Source of the DNA: an uncultured Lachnospiraceae bacterium
GTDB lineage: Bacteria; Bacillota; Clostridia; Lachnospirales; Lachnospiraceae
DNA length: 64,000 bases
Direction: 5' to 3'
Assembly: GCA_947165025.1 (NCBI GenBank)
Contig: CAMUYQ010000001.1
Location: 372,001-436,000 of the forward strand
In this document: positions 45,200 to 54,083 of the stretch, piece after piece
Layout of the letters: every line of letters begins with the position of its first letter
Position numbering within the stretch: the first letter of the stretch is position 1
Position numbers and translations under genes: made by a program
Notes under the pieces: generated by a model
Databases searched by the model: none
Seen by the model: only the letters and a program-made list of their open reading frames with translations
Told to the model about the DNA's origin: nothing

Positions 45200-45453
45200 G
45201 ATGTTTGATCGCTCTCCTTCTTTGCTCTGAGTATCGCCATTATCTTATCATAGTTTTCGGCTTTGTGGGGAAATGTGCAGTTGATGCAGTTCTTTATCGA
45301 TCTGCCATCCTTCTCTATCATCGTATAGTTCCCGGGACAGACTCTGTCATAAAGCGGGCAGTAACAGAACAGACAGTTTATGTCACTGTCGCATTCATGG
45401 CACGGATAGTATTCGCATTCCTTATTTGCAAAAAACCTGCTCGAATTATCCAA
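45196..45453 (-). CDS. Cysteine-rich small domain protein of cobalamin operons
   Basis: This is an 85-residue soluble protein with ten Cys arranged in NKECEYYPCHECDSDINCLF, CYCPLYDRVCPG and IKNCINCTFPHK, probably binding metal or an iron-sulfur cluster. Proteins with this small domain often sit in anaerobic cobalamin operons, frequently next to or fused with CobD-like or CbiA-like genes, but the function is unknown. The start is a TTG that overlaps the end of cbiA by 8 nt, and the length matches relatives. Confidence 0.8.
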   Translation of the reverse strand: MDNSSRFFANKECEYYPCHECDSDINCLFCYCPLYDRVCPGNYTMIEKDGRSIKNCINCTFPHKAENYDKIMAILRAKKESDQTS

Positions 45454-46858
45454 AGGATACCTCTTTCATCTTCGCGATAAAATCATCGACAAACTTCGGT
45501 GAAGAATCATAATAAAAATGCGGAAAGCCCCATATACCGTTGTGGGCGCATATCATCGAATCCCATGTCGCGTCTAAGTTAGGCTTGGCCGCCGTTGCCG
45601 CATCGGCTTTTGCAGACGATTCATAATAATGAAACTCATGTCCTTTTAATCCGGCAAGGATGCTCAGGCCCGCCTCCTTTATATACATATATCCGAATCT
45701 TACAAGATGTCCGGTAAATGCGCAATCCCCGTCGATGACTCCGGCCATCTTATATTTCCTGCCGTCCTTATCCGCGACCGTATCATGAAGATACATGAAC
45801 CCTCCGCATTCCGCAAGGCTCGGTACACCCGCTTCTATCGCGCTTTTTATCGCCGAGAGCATCGCCGTGTTTGCTGACAGCTTTTCAAGATACAGCTCCG
45901 GATATCCTCCGGGAAGAAGTATACCGGATGTCCCTTCGGGAAGAGAGTCATCCTCAAGCGGCGAGAAGTATCTGACGGTTACACCTCTTTTCTCAAACGC
46001 CTCGATGTTATCTCTGTATATGAAACAGAACGCATCATCTGAAGCCACGGCAAGAGTACATCCGCTGCCATCCTCTCTTTCCGGTGCGCCCGGCGCGAAA
46101 ATCATATGGTCCGCTTTCTCCTCAGTCTTTATGTCTTCGGCGTCTTCCATTATTTCAAGAAGTCTTTTGATATCGACATATTCTTCAAACGCATCGGCTG
46201 ACGTTTCGATCTTTTCTCTTATATCATCTATCTCTTTTGGAAGAAGGAGTCCGAGATGCCGGCTCTTCAATGACAGTTTCGGATCATTCGGAATAAACCC
46301 GAGAAGCTTCACGTCATCCCTGACGCGCGATATCTCCTGTTCAAGATGTACTTTCAGCTTATCGAAAAATCCTTCGCTCATCCTGTTTAAGATAATGCCT
46401 TTTATCAGATGATCTTCATCATCTGCAAGCACACCTTTTATAACTGAAATGACAGTTCTGCCGATACCCTTTGCATCAGCAGTCAGAACGATCGGCGTGC
46501 GTGTTATCTTTGCGATCTCATAGCATGAGCCTTTAATGTCCGAAGCACTCATCCCGTCATAGATCCCCATTACGCCTTCGATGACCGCGTATCCTCCGGT
46601 GTATTCCGATACGATCCTCTTAACCCCGTCAGAACCTGCGAAGAAAGTATCAAGATTCCTTCCTTCGATCCCGAGAACTTTTTTGTGGAACATCGGATCT
46701 ATATAATCCGGTCCGCACTTAAACGAGACCGGATCACACCCTTTCCGCTTCAGCGCTTCAAGAAGTGCGCACGTTACCGTTGTTTTTCCGCTCCCGCTTG
46801 AAGGCGCTGCTATCATTATCCTGTTTGATCTTTTTTCCGGAATGCTTTTTGTTGTCAT
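45446..46858 (-). CDS. cbiA: Cobyrinate a,c-diamide synthase CbiA
   Basis: This 470-residue cytoplasmic enzyme uses ATP and glutamine to amidate side chains a and c of cobyrinate. The N-terminal dethiobiotin-synthetase-like part starts MIAAPSSGSGKTTVTCALLE (P-loop), with FKCGPDYIDPMFH. The C-terminal class I amidotransferase-like part has ILLPGGYPELYLE, SLAECGGFMYLHD with the nucleophilic Cys, and GHEFHYYES with His. Length is typical. Start and stop overlap its neighbours by 4 and 8 nt. Confidence 0.95.
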   Translation of the reverse strand: MTTKSIPEKRSNRIMIAAPSSGSGKTTVTCALLEALKRKGCDPVSFKCGPDYIDPMFHKKVLGIEGRNLDTFFAGSDGVKRIVSEYTGGYAVIEGVMGIYDGMSASDIKGSCYEIAKITRTPIVLTADAKGIGRTVISVIKGVLADDEDHLIKGIILNRMSEGFFDKLKVHLEQEISRVRDDVKLLGFIPNDPKLSLKSRHLGLLLPKEIDDIREKIETSADAFEEYVDIKRLLEIMEDAEDIKTEEKADHMIFAPGAPEREDGSGCTLAVASDDAFCFIYRDNIEAFEKRGVTVRYFSPLEDDSLPEGTSGILLPGGYPELYLEKLSANTAMLSAIKSAIEAGVPSLAECGGFMYLHDTVADKDGRKYKMAGVIDGDCAFTGHLVRFGYMYIKEAGLSILAGLKGHEFHYYESSAKADAATAAKPNLDATWDSMICAHNGIWGFPHFYYDSSPKFVDDFIAKMKEVSFG

Positions 46859-48843
46859 AGCGTAAATGAAAATATGTATACGGGATTTTGGGCCTGAAGC
46901 ATACGGTGTGAGCCAGCTTTCTTAACATTGCTGACCGATATCATCACCGCTTCATCGTCAGAAGGTGCATACTCTTTTATAAGAGCCGTTATTTCCTCTA
47001 CTGTTTCAAAAGTGACCGCGTTGATAACGAATCTTATACCGTCACCTTTTGAATGAAGGATCTTTATGATATCGCGAAGTTTCCCGCCGCTTCCGCCGAT
47101 AAAAACGCAGTCGGGTCTTGGCATATCCTTAAGAGCATTCGCGGCATCGCCTTCAATGACCTTTACATTGCCAAGCGCGCACTTTGAAATATTCTTTTTG
47201 ATTAGTTCGACTGCATCATGATCCTTCTCTATGGTGACAACGCTGATCCCGTCACTGAGGGATGCAGCTTCTATCGCAACAGATCCGGTGCCCCCTCCGA
47301 TATCATAAAACAGGTCATTCTCTTTGAGATCGAGACGGATGATACTCTCATGACGTATGCATTCTTTTGTCATCGGGACATTGTCCCTGATGAGTTCATC
47401 ATCCCTGACGATGTTCATGACCGGCCTTCCTGTCGCATTTTTGTTTTCGATAAACGCGGTGCATATGCCGGTGTCGTCAAAGCTTAATGCTTCTTCAAAA
47501 GTCATGGTCGTGATCTTCTCACTCTCATACGACAGGTCGCTTCCGACAGTAATGTTTCCGTTCAGGCCGGAATCAAGAAGGATGCGCGAGGCAGCTGCAA
47601 CATCGTTTCCGCCCGATAACAGTACAAATACTTTTTCATTGTATCTAACCGTGCCGGCAAGTTTATGAATATCTTCATCGGAGTTCTTTCCGTGTATGCT
47701 TGTAAGGCACGCATCATCATAACTTATGCCGAGCCTTGCAGCCAGATATGAAACTGACGATATCCCCGGATAAACGCTCACATTAGCATCCTTTTTCAGG
47801 CGCCTGAGATCTTCGACCATAGCTTTTGTCCCGCTGAAGAATCCCGAATCTCCCGAAAAGAGTATCACGGCGTTTCTTATCTTTTCGCTTTCTATGACGG
47901 GAATGATGTCGGATGCACGGTAGATCTCATATGTTCTTAGTCCGTCAAATCCTTTCACAAGTCTTGCAGCTCCGAAGAGCGCATCGCACTCTCTGATAGC
48001 AGATGCAGCATCTTCTGTCATGCATCCTCTGCCTCCCGGTCCGATACCGATAAGAGTGATCTTTACAACAGCTGCCCGTTCCGCCTTCCTGCCCGTTATC
48101 ATTTCAAAACAGTCCGGAACGCTCACTCCGTTTTCCTCGCACGGCCTGGCTATTACGTGAACAGTTGATTTGCAGGCTGCAGCCGCATCGATCTTTTCGG
48201 AAAAACCGCCGGTGCTTCCGCTGTCTTTTGTGATAAGATGTCTGATATCATACTGCCTGATCAGAGCCTCGTTCATCTCTTTTGAAAACGGGCCGTGCAT
48301 TGCTATAACGTGGTCGGCTGCAATACCTTCCTCTTCACATATCCGTATGCTCTCTGCCGAAGGAAGAACGCGAACATATGTCGCCGATGCGGTTTCTTTT
48401 GAAACGTTATCAAGATAGTTCTTCAGCTCCTTGCTGCCCGTTGTGAGCAGAATGTTTCCCGAAAGCTTATCAACGGCTCGTGCGCACTCTTCGATACTTT
48501 CATAATAACTCATCCCGTCGTGTGTCATATCCTCTTCATCCCTTGTGACTCTGATATATGAAATGCCACATGACCGTGATGCATCCTCAATATTTTGTGA
48601 GGCTTCGACCGCATATGGATGTGTCGCGTCAACAACCGTGTCAAAGCCCTGTTCTTTGAAGAACCGGATCATCTCTTCTTTGTCCATCCGTCCCGTATGA
48701 ACGGAAACACTCGGTTCATCATCCATAAGCGCTGCTCCGTAACCTGTCGCAACGCACACCGTATGTTTAATGCCTTCACCGGACAGCATCTTTGAAAGAG
48801 TCCTGCCTTCGGTCGTTCCCGAAAAAATGACTGTTCTTTTCAT
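46855..48843 (-). CDS. cbiJ/cbiE/cbiT: Fused CbiJ-CbiE-CbiT (precorrin-6A reductase, C5/C15 methyltransferase)
   Basis: This is a 662-residue triple fusion. Residues 1-255 are the CbiJ/CobK reductase (VIFSGTTEGRTLSKMLS, VVDATHPYAVEASQNI). Residues 259-470 are the CbiE tetrapyrrole methylase (VKITLIGIGPGGRGCMTED, ILFSGDSGFFSGT). Residues 480-662 are CbiT (RDNVPMTKECIRHESI, YDIGGGTGSVAIEAASL), which methylates C15 and decarboxylates the acetate side chain. CbiE-CbiT fusions (CobL) are common; adding CbiJ puts three successive steps in one chain. Neighbours overlap by 4 nt on both sides. Confidence 0.94.
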   Translation of the reverse strand: MKRTVIFSGTTEGRTLSKMLSGEGIKHTVCVATGYGAALMDDEPSVSVHTGRMDKEEMIRFFKEQGFDTVVDATHPYAVEASQNIEDASRSCGISYIRVTRDEEDMTHDGMSYYESIEECARAVDKLSGNILLTTGSKELKNYLDNVSKETASATYVRVLPSAESIRICEEEGIAADHVIAMHGPFSKEMNEALIRQYDIRHLITKDSGSTGGFSEKIDAAAACKSTVHVIARPCEENGVSVPDCFEMITGRKAERAAVVKITLIGIGPGGRGCMTEDAASAIRECDALFGAARLVKGFDGLRTYEIYRASDIIPVIESEKIRNAVILFSGDSGFFSGTKAMVEDLRRLKKDANVSVYPGISSVSYLAARLGISYDDACLTSIHGKNSDEDIHKLAGTVRYNEKVFVLLSGGNDVAAASRILLDSGLNGNITVGSDLSYESEKITTMTFEEALSFDDTGICTAFIENKNATGRPVMNIVRDDELIRDNVPMTKECIRHESIIRLDLKENDLFYDIGGGTGSVAIEAASLSDGISVVTIEKDHDAVELIKKNISKCALGNVKVIEGDAANALKDMPRPDCVFIGGSGGKLRDIIKILHSKGDGIRFVINAVTFETVEEITALIKEYAPSDDEAVMISVSNVKKAGSHRMLQAQNPVYIFSFTL

Positions 48844-49568
48844 ATGTCATAACCTCTCGGTGTGATGAGACGGCCGCCTTTTATCTTCGTTTGGGAGTTT
48901 CCGACAAACACCGTCGTTGTCATATCAACTTCACTTTGTGCCAGCTTTGAAAGTGTGCAGACATGTTTTTCACATCCTTCTCTTCCGATGTTTCTGACAA
49001 AACCGCAGACTCTGTCGGCCGGAAGTGTTTCCATCAGTATCTCACAGGCTCTCTTCAGATAGTCTGCCCTCTTATGGCTGGACGGGTTATAGAGTGCGAT
49101 ACAAAGATCAGCCTCTGCTGACAGCCTCAGTCTCTTTTCGATAAGCTCCCACGGTGTCAGAAGATCACTTAAGCTTATAACGCAAAAATCATGTGCGAGC
49201 GGTGCACCAAGCTCGGCAGCTCCGCTGAGTGCCGCAGTCACTCCGGGTATGATCTTAACGTCACTGAAGGCTTCACGTTCCGCGATCTCAAGAAGCGGTG
49301 ATGCCATACCGTATACTCCGGAATCTCCGCTGCATATAAGGGCAACGGTCTTTCCGGCCTTTGCAAGCTCTACACACTTTTCGCATCTTTCGATCTCGCC
49401 CCTCATCCCGTTCTCAAAGTATTCCTTATCCGGATAACGGTCCCTGACAAGATCGGTATACGCCCTGTATCCGGCGATAACATCACATGAAGCAAGTGCT
49501 TCATTCGCCGCTCTCGTCATCATCTTTTCATCACCGGGACCAATCCCGATCACATAAATCTTCCCCAT
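48840..49568 (-). CDS. cbiH: Cobalt-factor III / precorrin-3B C17-methyltransferase CbiH
   Basis: This is a 242-residue SAM-dependent tetrapyrrole methylase that methylates C17 and drives ring contraction in the anaerobic pathway. It begins GKIYVIGIGPGDEKMMTRAA and has DVIAGYRAYTDLVRD, LICSGDSGVYGMASPLLE and PGVTAALSGAAELGAPLAHD, all characteristic of CbiH/CobJ. Length is that of the single-domain form. It overlaps cbiG by 19 nt at its start. Confidence 0.95.
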   Translation of the reverse strand: MGKIYVIGIGPGDEKMMTRAANEALASCDVIAGYRAYTDLVRDRYPDKEYFENGMRGEIERCEKCVELAKAGKTVALICSGDSGVYGMASPLLEIAEREAFSDVKIIPGVTAALSGAAELGAPLAHDFCVISLSDLLTPWELIEKRLRLSAEADLCIALYNPSSHKRADYLKRACEILMETLPADRVCGFVRNIGREGCEKHVCTLSKLAQSEVDMTTTVFVGNSQTKIKGGRLITPRGYDI

Positions 49569-50524
49569 AAATTACCTCTTTTTGCTATCGCGATCGTCAT
49601 TCCGTCTTCGGCTTTCTTCTTCATGACAAGCTCCGACCGTACTCCTGCTCCGAGAATGGCTGCCCTTTCGCATACATTGTCAACACCGACCGTATCTTTC
49701 ACAAAGGCGGATGATGAAAAATCACCATCTGCTTTTTCAAGGAGTGCGCTGTCAAATGAGAGTACCGGTATCCTGTATTTATCACGCAGGTTATTGACGG
49801 CTTTTTCATCCTCTTTAACGTCTATCGTGCAGATCGCGTACACATCGGAATGATCGATGTTACACTCTTTTAGTGTTCTTAAAAAGAACGCCTCAACATC
49901 ATCTTTGTCCCTGTTCTTTTTCATCCCGATACCGACAGTATATTCTTTCGGTTTCAGAAGAAGGGAACACTCTCTGTCCGTGTCATCGGCCACGATGATA
50001 TCAACCGGCTCATCCGGCGGATAATCTTTTATCGAAAGAGTTATCTTCTTTTCCTCGATCGACTTTACGGATATCTTTTTGATCGCGCTTCGGTCCAGGA
50101 TCCGAAGCCTGTTCTCTGCAGCAAACGTATCAACGGAAAAAGCATCGTTTACATCGGTTGCGGTTGTTATGACGGGAATGGCCCCGATCAGATCAGCAAG
50201 TACTGCAGCAAGCTTATTGGCACCACCCGCATGTCCCGACAGTATCGGGATCACGAACGTTGCGTTATCATCGATAACAATGACCGGACAGTCGCTGAGC
50301 TTATCCTTTGGAAGATGCGACAGTGCCCTGACAGCAATACCTGTTGCGCACACAAATATAAGTACATTACCGGCAGCAAAGTTTGAGCGTGTCCACTCGT
50401 CAACTCCTTCGTCCGGCGATATACACACCCCGACAGGCTCAATGCCCTTTTTAGCACCTTCTTCATTTATCCTGTCTATGATATGCTCTGCTTTTTCTGT
50501 AAAGCATACCGCCAGCTTCTTCAT
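49550..50524 (-). CDS. cbiG: Cobalt-precorrin-5A hydrolase CbiG
   Basis: This 324-residue enzyme opens the delta-lactone of cobalt-precorrin-5A and releases acetaldehyde. The N-terminal domain has VCFTEKAEHIIDRINEE, then ICATGIAVRALS-type sequence (VCATGIAVRALSHL) and PILSGHAGGANKLAAVLAD. The C-terminal domain starts YTVGIGMKKNRDKDDVEAF. The ATG at 50524 is chosen, 4 nt after the cbiF stop. A longer open frame to 50620 has no support because it would lie inside cbiF. Confidence 0.94.
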   Translation of the reverse strand: MKKLAVCFTEKAEHIIDRINEEGAKKGIEPVGVCISPDEGVDEWTRSNFAAGNVLIFVCATGIAVRALSHLPKDKLSDCPVIVIDDNATFVIPILSGHAGGANKLAAVLADLIGAIPVITTATDVNDAFSVDTFAAENRLRILDRSAIKKISVKSIEEKKITLSIKDYPPDEPVDIIVADDTDRECSLLLKPKEYTVGIGMKKNRDKDDVEAFFLRTLKECNIDHSDVYAICTIDVKEDEKAVNNLRDKYRIPVLSFDSALLEKADGDFSSSAFVKDTVGVDNVCERAAILGAGVRSELVMKKKAEDGMTIAIAKRGNLWGRFM

Positions 50525-50528
50525 CAGT

Positions 50529-51287
50529 TTACTTCTCTGCCTTTCTGTACTTCGTTGAAAACGACGGATCATATAGCTTTGATCTGTCAAAGTTCTTGTG
50601 AACAACGGCGTCCCCGACAAGAACGACCGCCATCCTGTCTATGTTTTCTTTCTGCGCCATCTCATGAAGATCCCCGACCGTTCCCGTTACGATCTTTTCA
50701 TCATCCCATGTTGCCTTATATACTATCGCCGCCGGAGTATCCGCTTTGTATCCTCCCGCTATCAGTTCCTCGGAAAGCTTTTCTGTCATACCGGAACTTA
50801 AGTAAACAGCCATGGATGCACCGTGCCCGGCAAGTTCTCTCATCTTCTCCTTTTCCGGAACCGGAGTTTTACCCTCCAGTCTTGTGATCACAAGTGTCTG
50901 TGAGATGCCGGGAAGAGTATACTCAATATTCATGTCTGCTGCCGCACCGAAGCATGCGCTCACGCCCGGACAGGAGTCGTAATCGATCCCCTGCTCATCC
51001 AGTATTTCCATCTGCTCCCTGACAGCGCCGTAAAGACTCGGCTCTCCGGTATGAAGTCTTACAACTTCCTTTCCGGCTTTGTCTGCACTTATCATGACCT
51101 CTGATACTTCTTCGAGCGTCATCGTTGCACTGCTATAAATCTCTGTATCCTTCGGGGCATATTCAAGTAGTGCGGGATTGACAAGGCTTCCTGCATATAT
51201 GATCAAATCTGCTTTTTTTATCAGTTCCATTCCTCTTACGGTTATGAGATCAACAGCCCCCGGGCCGGCTCCGACAAAATGGATCAT
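50529..51287 (-). CDS. cbiF: Cobalt-precorrin-4 C11-methyltransferase CbiF
   Basis: This is a SAM-dependent tetrapyrrole methylase of 252 residues. It starts IHFVGAGPGAVDLITVRG and has IYAGSLVNPALLEYAPKD, VRLHTGEPSLYGAVREQ and SCPGVSACFGAAADMNIEYT, all standard CbiF/CobM motifs. The ATG at 51287 is preferred because it forms an ATGA overlap with the cbiD stop; an ATG three codons earlier exists. Confidence 0.95.
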   Translation of the reverse strand: MIHFVGAGPGAVDLITVRGMELIKKADLIIYAGSLVNPALLEYAPKDTEIYSSATMTLEEVSEVMISADKAGKEVVRLHTGEPSLYGAVREQMEILDEQGIDYDSCPGVSACFGAAADMNIEYTLPGISQTLVITRLEGKTPVPEKEKMRELAGHGASMAVYLSSGMTEKLSEELIAGGYKADTPAAIVYKATWDDEKIVTGTVGDLHEMAQKENIDRMAVVLVGDAVVHKNFDRSKLYDPSFSTKYRKAEK

Positions 51288-52414
51288 CGCGCACATCCTT
51301 TCGCTTCTTTTATGAATTCATCAGCCTTTTCGCTTTGGGCCAGAAGTCCGTATTCATTCGAGTACATGATATGCTGTACATCAATCCGTCCTGCCGACCT
51401 GTTGTTCAGATAATATGAAATCTTTTCGCTTATATACGAAAAACATTTCTCCCTTATACCTTCACGGATATATATCGCTGCCGCCTCTTCGGTAGAGACG
51501 CATCCGAGTATCTCCTTTGCGGTTTCCGATGATGCACCGCAGTTTATCGCGGCTGATGCCATCAGTTCCATCCTGCAGTCAGCTTCCCTTGAGTGAGTGT
51601 TCATTATTCCGCCCGACAGCTTGATGAGCTTTCCTATGTGACCGCACAGAAGCATTTGAGAAAATCCCGTATCCGCTGCCATGTCAACTGCTTCCCCGAT
51701 AAAGTTCGAGCACTTGACCGCCCGGTCAAGATCGTATCCGTAATGATCTTTCATGAACCCGAGCCCGTAGTTTCCGGGGGAAACAACGGCAACTGTGCTT
51801 CCCAGCGCCTTTTGCTGTTTCAGTTCAACCCGGATCGTATCAAGGAGCGCCTTAGTGCTCATCGGCTCCACTATCCCCGTGGTTCCTATTATCGATATAC
51901 CGCCTTCTATACCGAGTCTCGGATTGAATGTTTTACGGGCAAGCTCAGCGCCTTCGGGGACAGATATCTCAACAGACAGTCCTCCCGGGTATCCGAACAG
52001 ATCCATAACATCCATAACTTCCTCTTCTATCATCTTTCGAGGTACGTAATTGATCGCGGCATTTCCGACAGGCTGGTCAAGCCCGGGGCGTGTTACTTTT
52101 CCGATACCTTCACCACCGTCTATGTACACGGCCCGTTTGTTCGGCCCTTCATGAGCAAAACACACTTTTGCAAACACAAGTATCCCGTCCGTGATATCAG
52201 GATCATCACCCGACTGTTTTTTGACGGCGCATGATACATGATCCTCACACATTTGTATCTCTTCGATCTCAGGACTGTATTCCTCACCCGACGGCGTCAT
52301 GATACCGATCTTTGTGATCCGTCTTCCGGACAGGAACATATATGCCGCAGCCTTTGAGGCCGCCGCCGCACAGCTTCCGGTAGTGAATCCTTTTTTCAGA
52401 TCAGAACTCTTCAT
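51284..52414 (-). CDS. cbiD: Cobalt-precorrin-5B C1-methyltransferase CbiD
   Basis: This is a 376-residue enzyme that methylates C1 of the corrin ring in the anaerobic pathway. It starts LKKGFTTGSCAAAASKAAAY and has VGNAAINYVPRKMIEEEV, ISIIGTTGIVEPMSTKALL and MLLCGHIGKLIKLSGGIMNT, the family hallmarks. Length is typical. The ATG overlaps the cbiC stop (TGATG). Confidence 0.95.
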   Translation of the reverse strand: MKSSDLKKGFTTGSCAAAASKAAAYMFLSGRRITKIGIMTPSGEEYSPEIEEIQMCEDHVSCAVKKQSGDDPDITDGILVFAKVCFAHEGPNKRAVYIDGGEGIGKVTRPGLDQPVGNAAINYVPRKMIEEEVMDVMDLFGYPGGLSVEISVPEGAELARKTFNPRLGIEGGISIIGTTGIVEPMSTKALLDTIRVELKQQKALGSTVAVVSPGNYGLGFMKDHYGYDLDRAVKCSNFIGEAVDMAADTGFSQMLLCGHIGKLIKLSGGIMNTHSREADCRMELMASAAINCGASSETAKEILGCVSTEEAAAIYIREGIREKCFSYISEKISYYLNNRSAGRIDVQHIMYSNEYGLLAQSEKADEFIKEAKGCAR

Positions 52415-53040
52415 CACATATCGTATAAGACGGCATTTACTATCGCAGCAGCGATGTTGCTCCCGCCTTTTCTCCCTCTGTTTATGATATACGGAACATC
52501 TGTGCCTATGAACAGTTCCTTGGCTGCCTCAACGTTAACAAATCCTACCGGAACTGCGATGATAAACTCCGGTGTATAGACTCCATCCTCCATCATCTCA
52601 TGCAGTTTCATCAGCGCCGTCGGTGCGTTTCCGATCACGAATATTACATTTTCAGAAAGCATCGCCGCTCTTTCCATGGATACGGCAGCTCTTGTTATCT
52701 GCCTCTCGGCTGCTTCCTCTGCAACATCCTCATCGGCCATAAAGCACACCGCTTTGGCACCGAATGATGCAAGCTTTTTTTTGTTTATACCGGCAAGAGC
52801 CATGTTCGTGTCGGTCACGATACAGGCACCTTTTCTTATGAGCGACTTCATCACATCCACACATCCTTCGGAAAATGTGAGCGTCTTTGCATAATCAAAA
52901 TCCGCCGAAGTATGTATGCAGCGCTTCGTTATAAACGCGGTTCTTTCATCGACTGTGATACCTGCCTTATTCAGTTCATCCGTGATGATCTCAAAGCTTC
53001 TCTTTTCGATCGCGGAAGCTTCTATCGTTTCAATCTTCAT
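52414..53040 (-). CDS. cbiC: Cobalt-precorrin-8 methylmutase CbiC
   Basis: This 208-residue enzyme moves the C11 methyl group to C12, giving cobyrinate. It has RCIHTSADFDYAKTL with the catalytic His, IVTDTNMALAGINKK, and FIIAVPVGFVNVEAAKE. The ATG at 53040 is chosen because AAAGAGG lies ahead of it and because the protein then begins KIETIEASAIEKRSFEII as in relatives. It overlaps cobD by 11 nt. Confidence 0.94.
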   Translation of the reverse strand: MKIETIEASAIEKRSFEIITDELNKAGITVDERTAFITKRCIHTSADFDYAKTLTFSEGCVDVMKSLIRKGACIVTDTNMALAGINKKKLASFGAKAVCFMADEDVAEEAAERQITRAAVSMERAAMLSENVIFVIGNAPTALMKLHEMMEDGVYTPEFIIAVPVGFVNVEAAKELFIGTDVPYIINRGRKGGSNIAAAIVNAVLYDM

Positions 53041-54082
53041 TAATGGCCTCTTTGAGTACAGCTGCAAACTTTTGGTTTTCTTCATGGGACTTCACCGCGA
53101 TCCTGTACCATCCTTCCGACAGTCCGTTAAGATCGCTGCAGTCCCTTATGAGTATCCCCCGGGTGAGCATTTTTTCATAAAGACCTTCGCATCCCCTGAA
53201 CAGGATATACGGTGCACTGCTCTTTACATACGAAAATCGTGCCGCCTCAAGCACACCGTACAGATACTCTCTCTCTTCTTTTATAACCCGAATCGTTCTG
53301 TCGATAAGGTCAGTACCTGCCATGCACTTTATACCGGCGATGATCGCCTCTTCCGACACTACCGGAAGATTCCATTCCGGAAGATGACGTATCAGTCTGC
53401 TGATATTTGAAGGAGATGATAAAACATATCCCGCACGTATCCCGGGGATCGCAAGTATCTTTGTCATGGAGCGCACTATAAACAGGTTGTCATACTCTTT
53501 TAACAGTGCCTCGCTCCTGTCGCATTTATCATCAGCGAATACATCCGACATATGATAAAAGCTCTCGTCAAGTATCACAGCCGCACCGGAATCTTTGGCA
53601 CGTTCAAGAATCTTTTTAATCAGATCATCGCCTGTGTTTTTTCCGGAAGGGCTTGACGGATCACTTACAATTAAAAGCCCAATATCATTGGATATCGCAT
53701 TGATGTCATCGGATGATATTGCAAAGCCGTTCTCCTCTTTCAGTATGTGGCGAACGATCAAACACGAAGAATCTTCAAGCACATGTTCGTATCCCGAAAA
53801 ACACGGTTCAAACAGAAACGCTTTTTTTGCCCCGACAGCCCTTACCGCTGCCATGATAAGTTCCGATGCTCCCGCTCCCGCGTAAACGTTTTGCGGTGTC
53901 AGTCCTGTATAGTCTGCGATCGTACCCCTTACTCTTTCCTGAAGTATATCCGGATACTCCCCTGCTCTTTTGACAGAGTCTGCGACCGCGCTGATAACTT
54001 CCTGCACCTGCCCAAGCGGATTGCAGTTTACCGACATATCTGTATCGATCTTATTTCTGTAAATATCTCCACCGTGTTTCAT
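53030..54082 (-). CDS. cobD: Threonine-phosphate decarboxylase-like aminotransferase CobD
   Basis: This 350-residue PLP enzyme of the aminotransferase class I/II fold probably makes aminopropanol phosphate from threonine phosphate for the nucleotide loop. It starts HGGDIYRNKIDTDMSVNCNP, the usual CobD opening, and has YAGAGASELIMAAVR, VSDPSSPSGKNTGDD, LDESFYHMSD and the PLP-lysine region FIVRSMTKILAIPGIRAGY. It is separated from cbiB by 1 nt. HisC-type activity is the main alternative, but operon context favours CobD. Confidence 0.9.
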   Translation of the reverse strand: MKHGGDIYRNKIDTDMSVNCNPLGQVQEVISAVADSVKRAGEYPDILQERVRGTIADYTGLTPQNVYAGAGASELIMAAVRAVGAKKAFLFEPCFSGYEHVLEDSSCLIVRHILKEENGFAISSDDINAISNDIGLLIVSDPSSPSGKNTGDDLIKKILERAKDSGAAVILDESFYHMSDVFADDKCDRSEALLKEYDNLFIVRSMTKILAIPGIRAGYVLSSPSNISRLIRHLPEWNLPVVSEEAIIAGIKCMAGTDLIDRTIRVIKEEREYLYGVLEAARFSYVKSSAPYILFRGCEGLYEKMLTRGILIRDCSDLNGLSEGWYRIAVKSHEENQKFAAVLKEAINED

Positions 54083-54083
54083 A

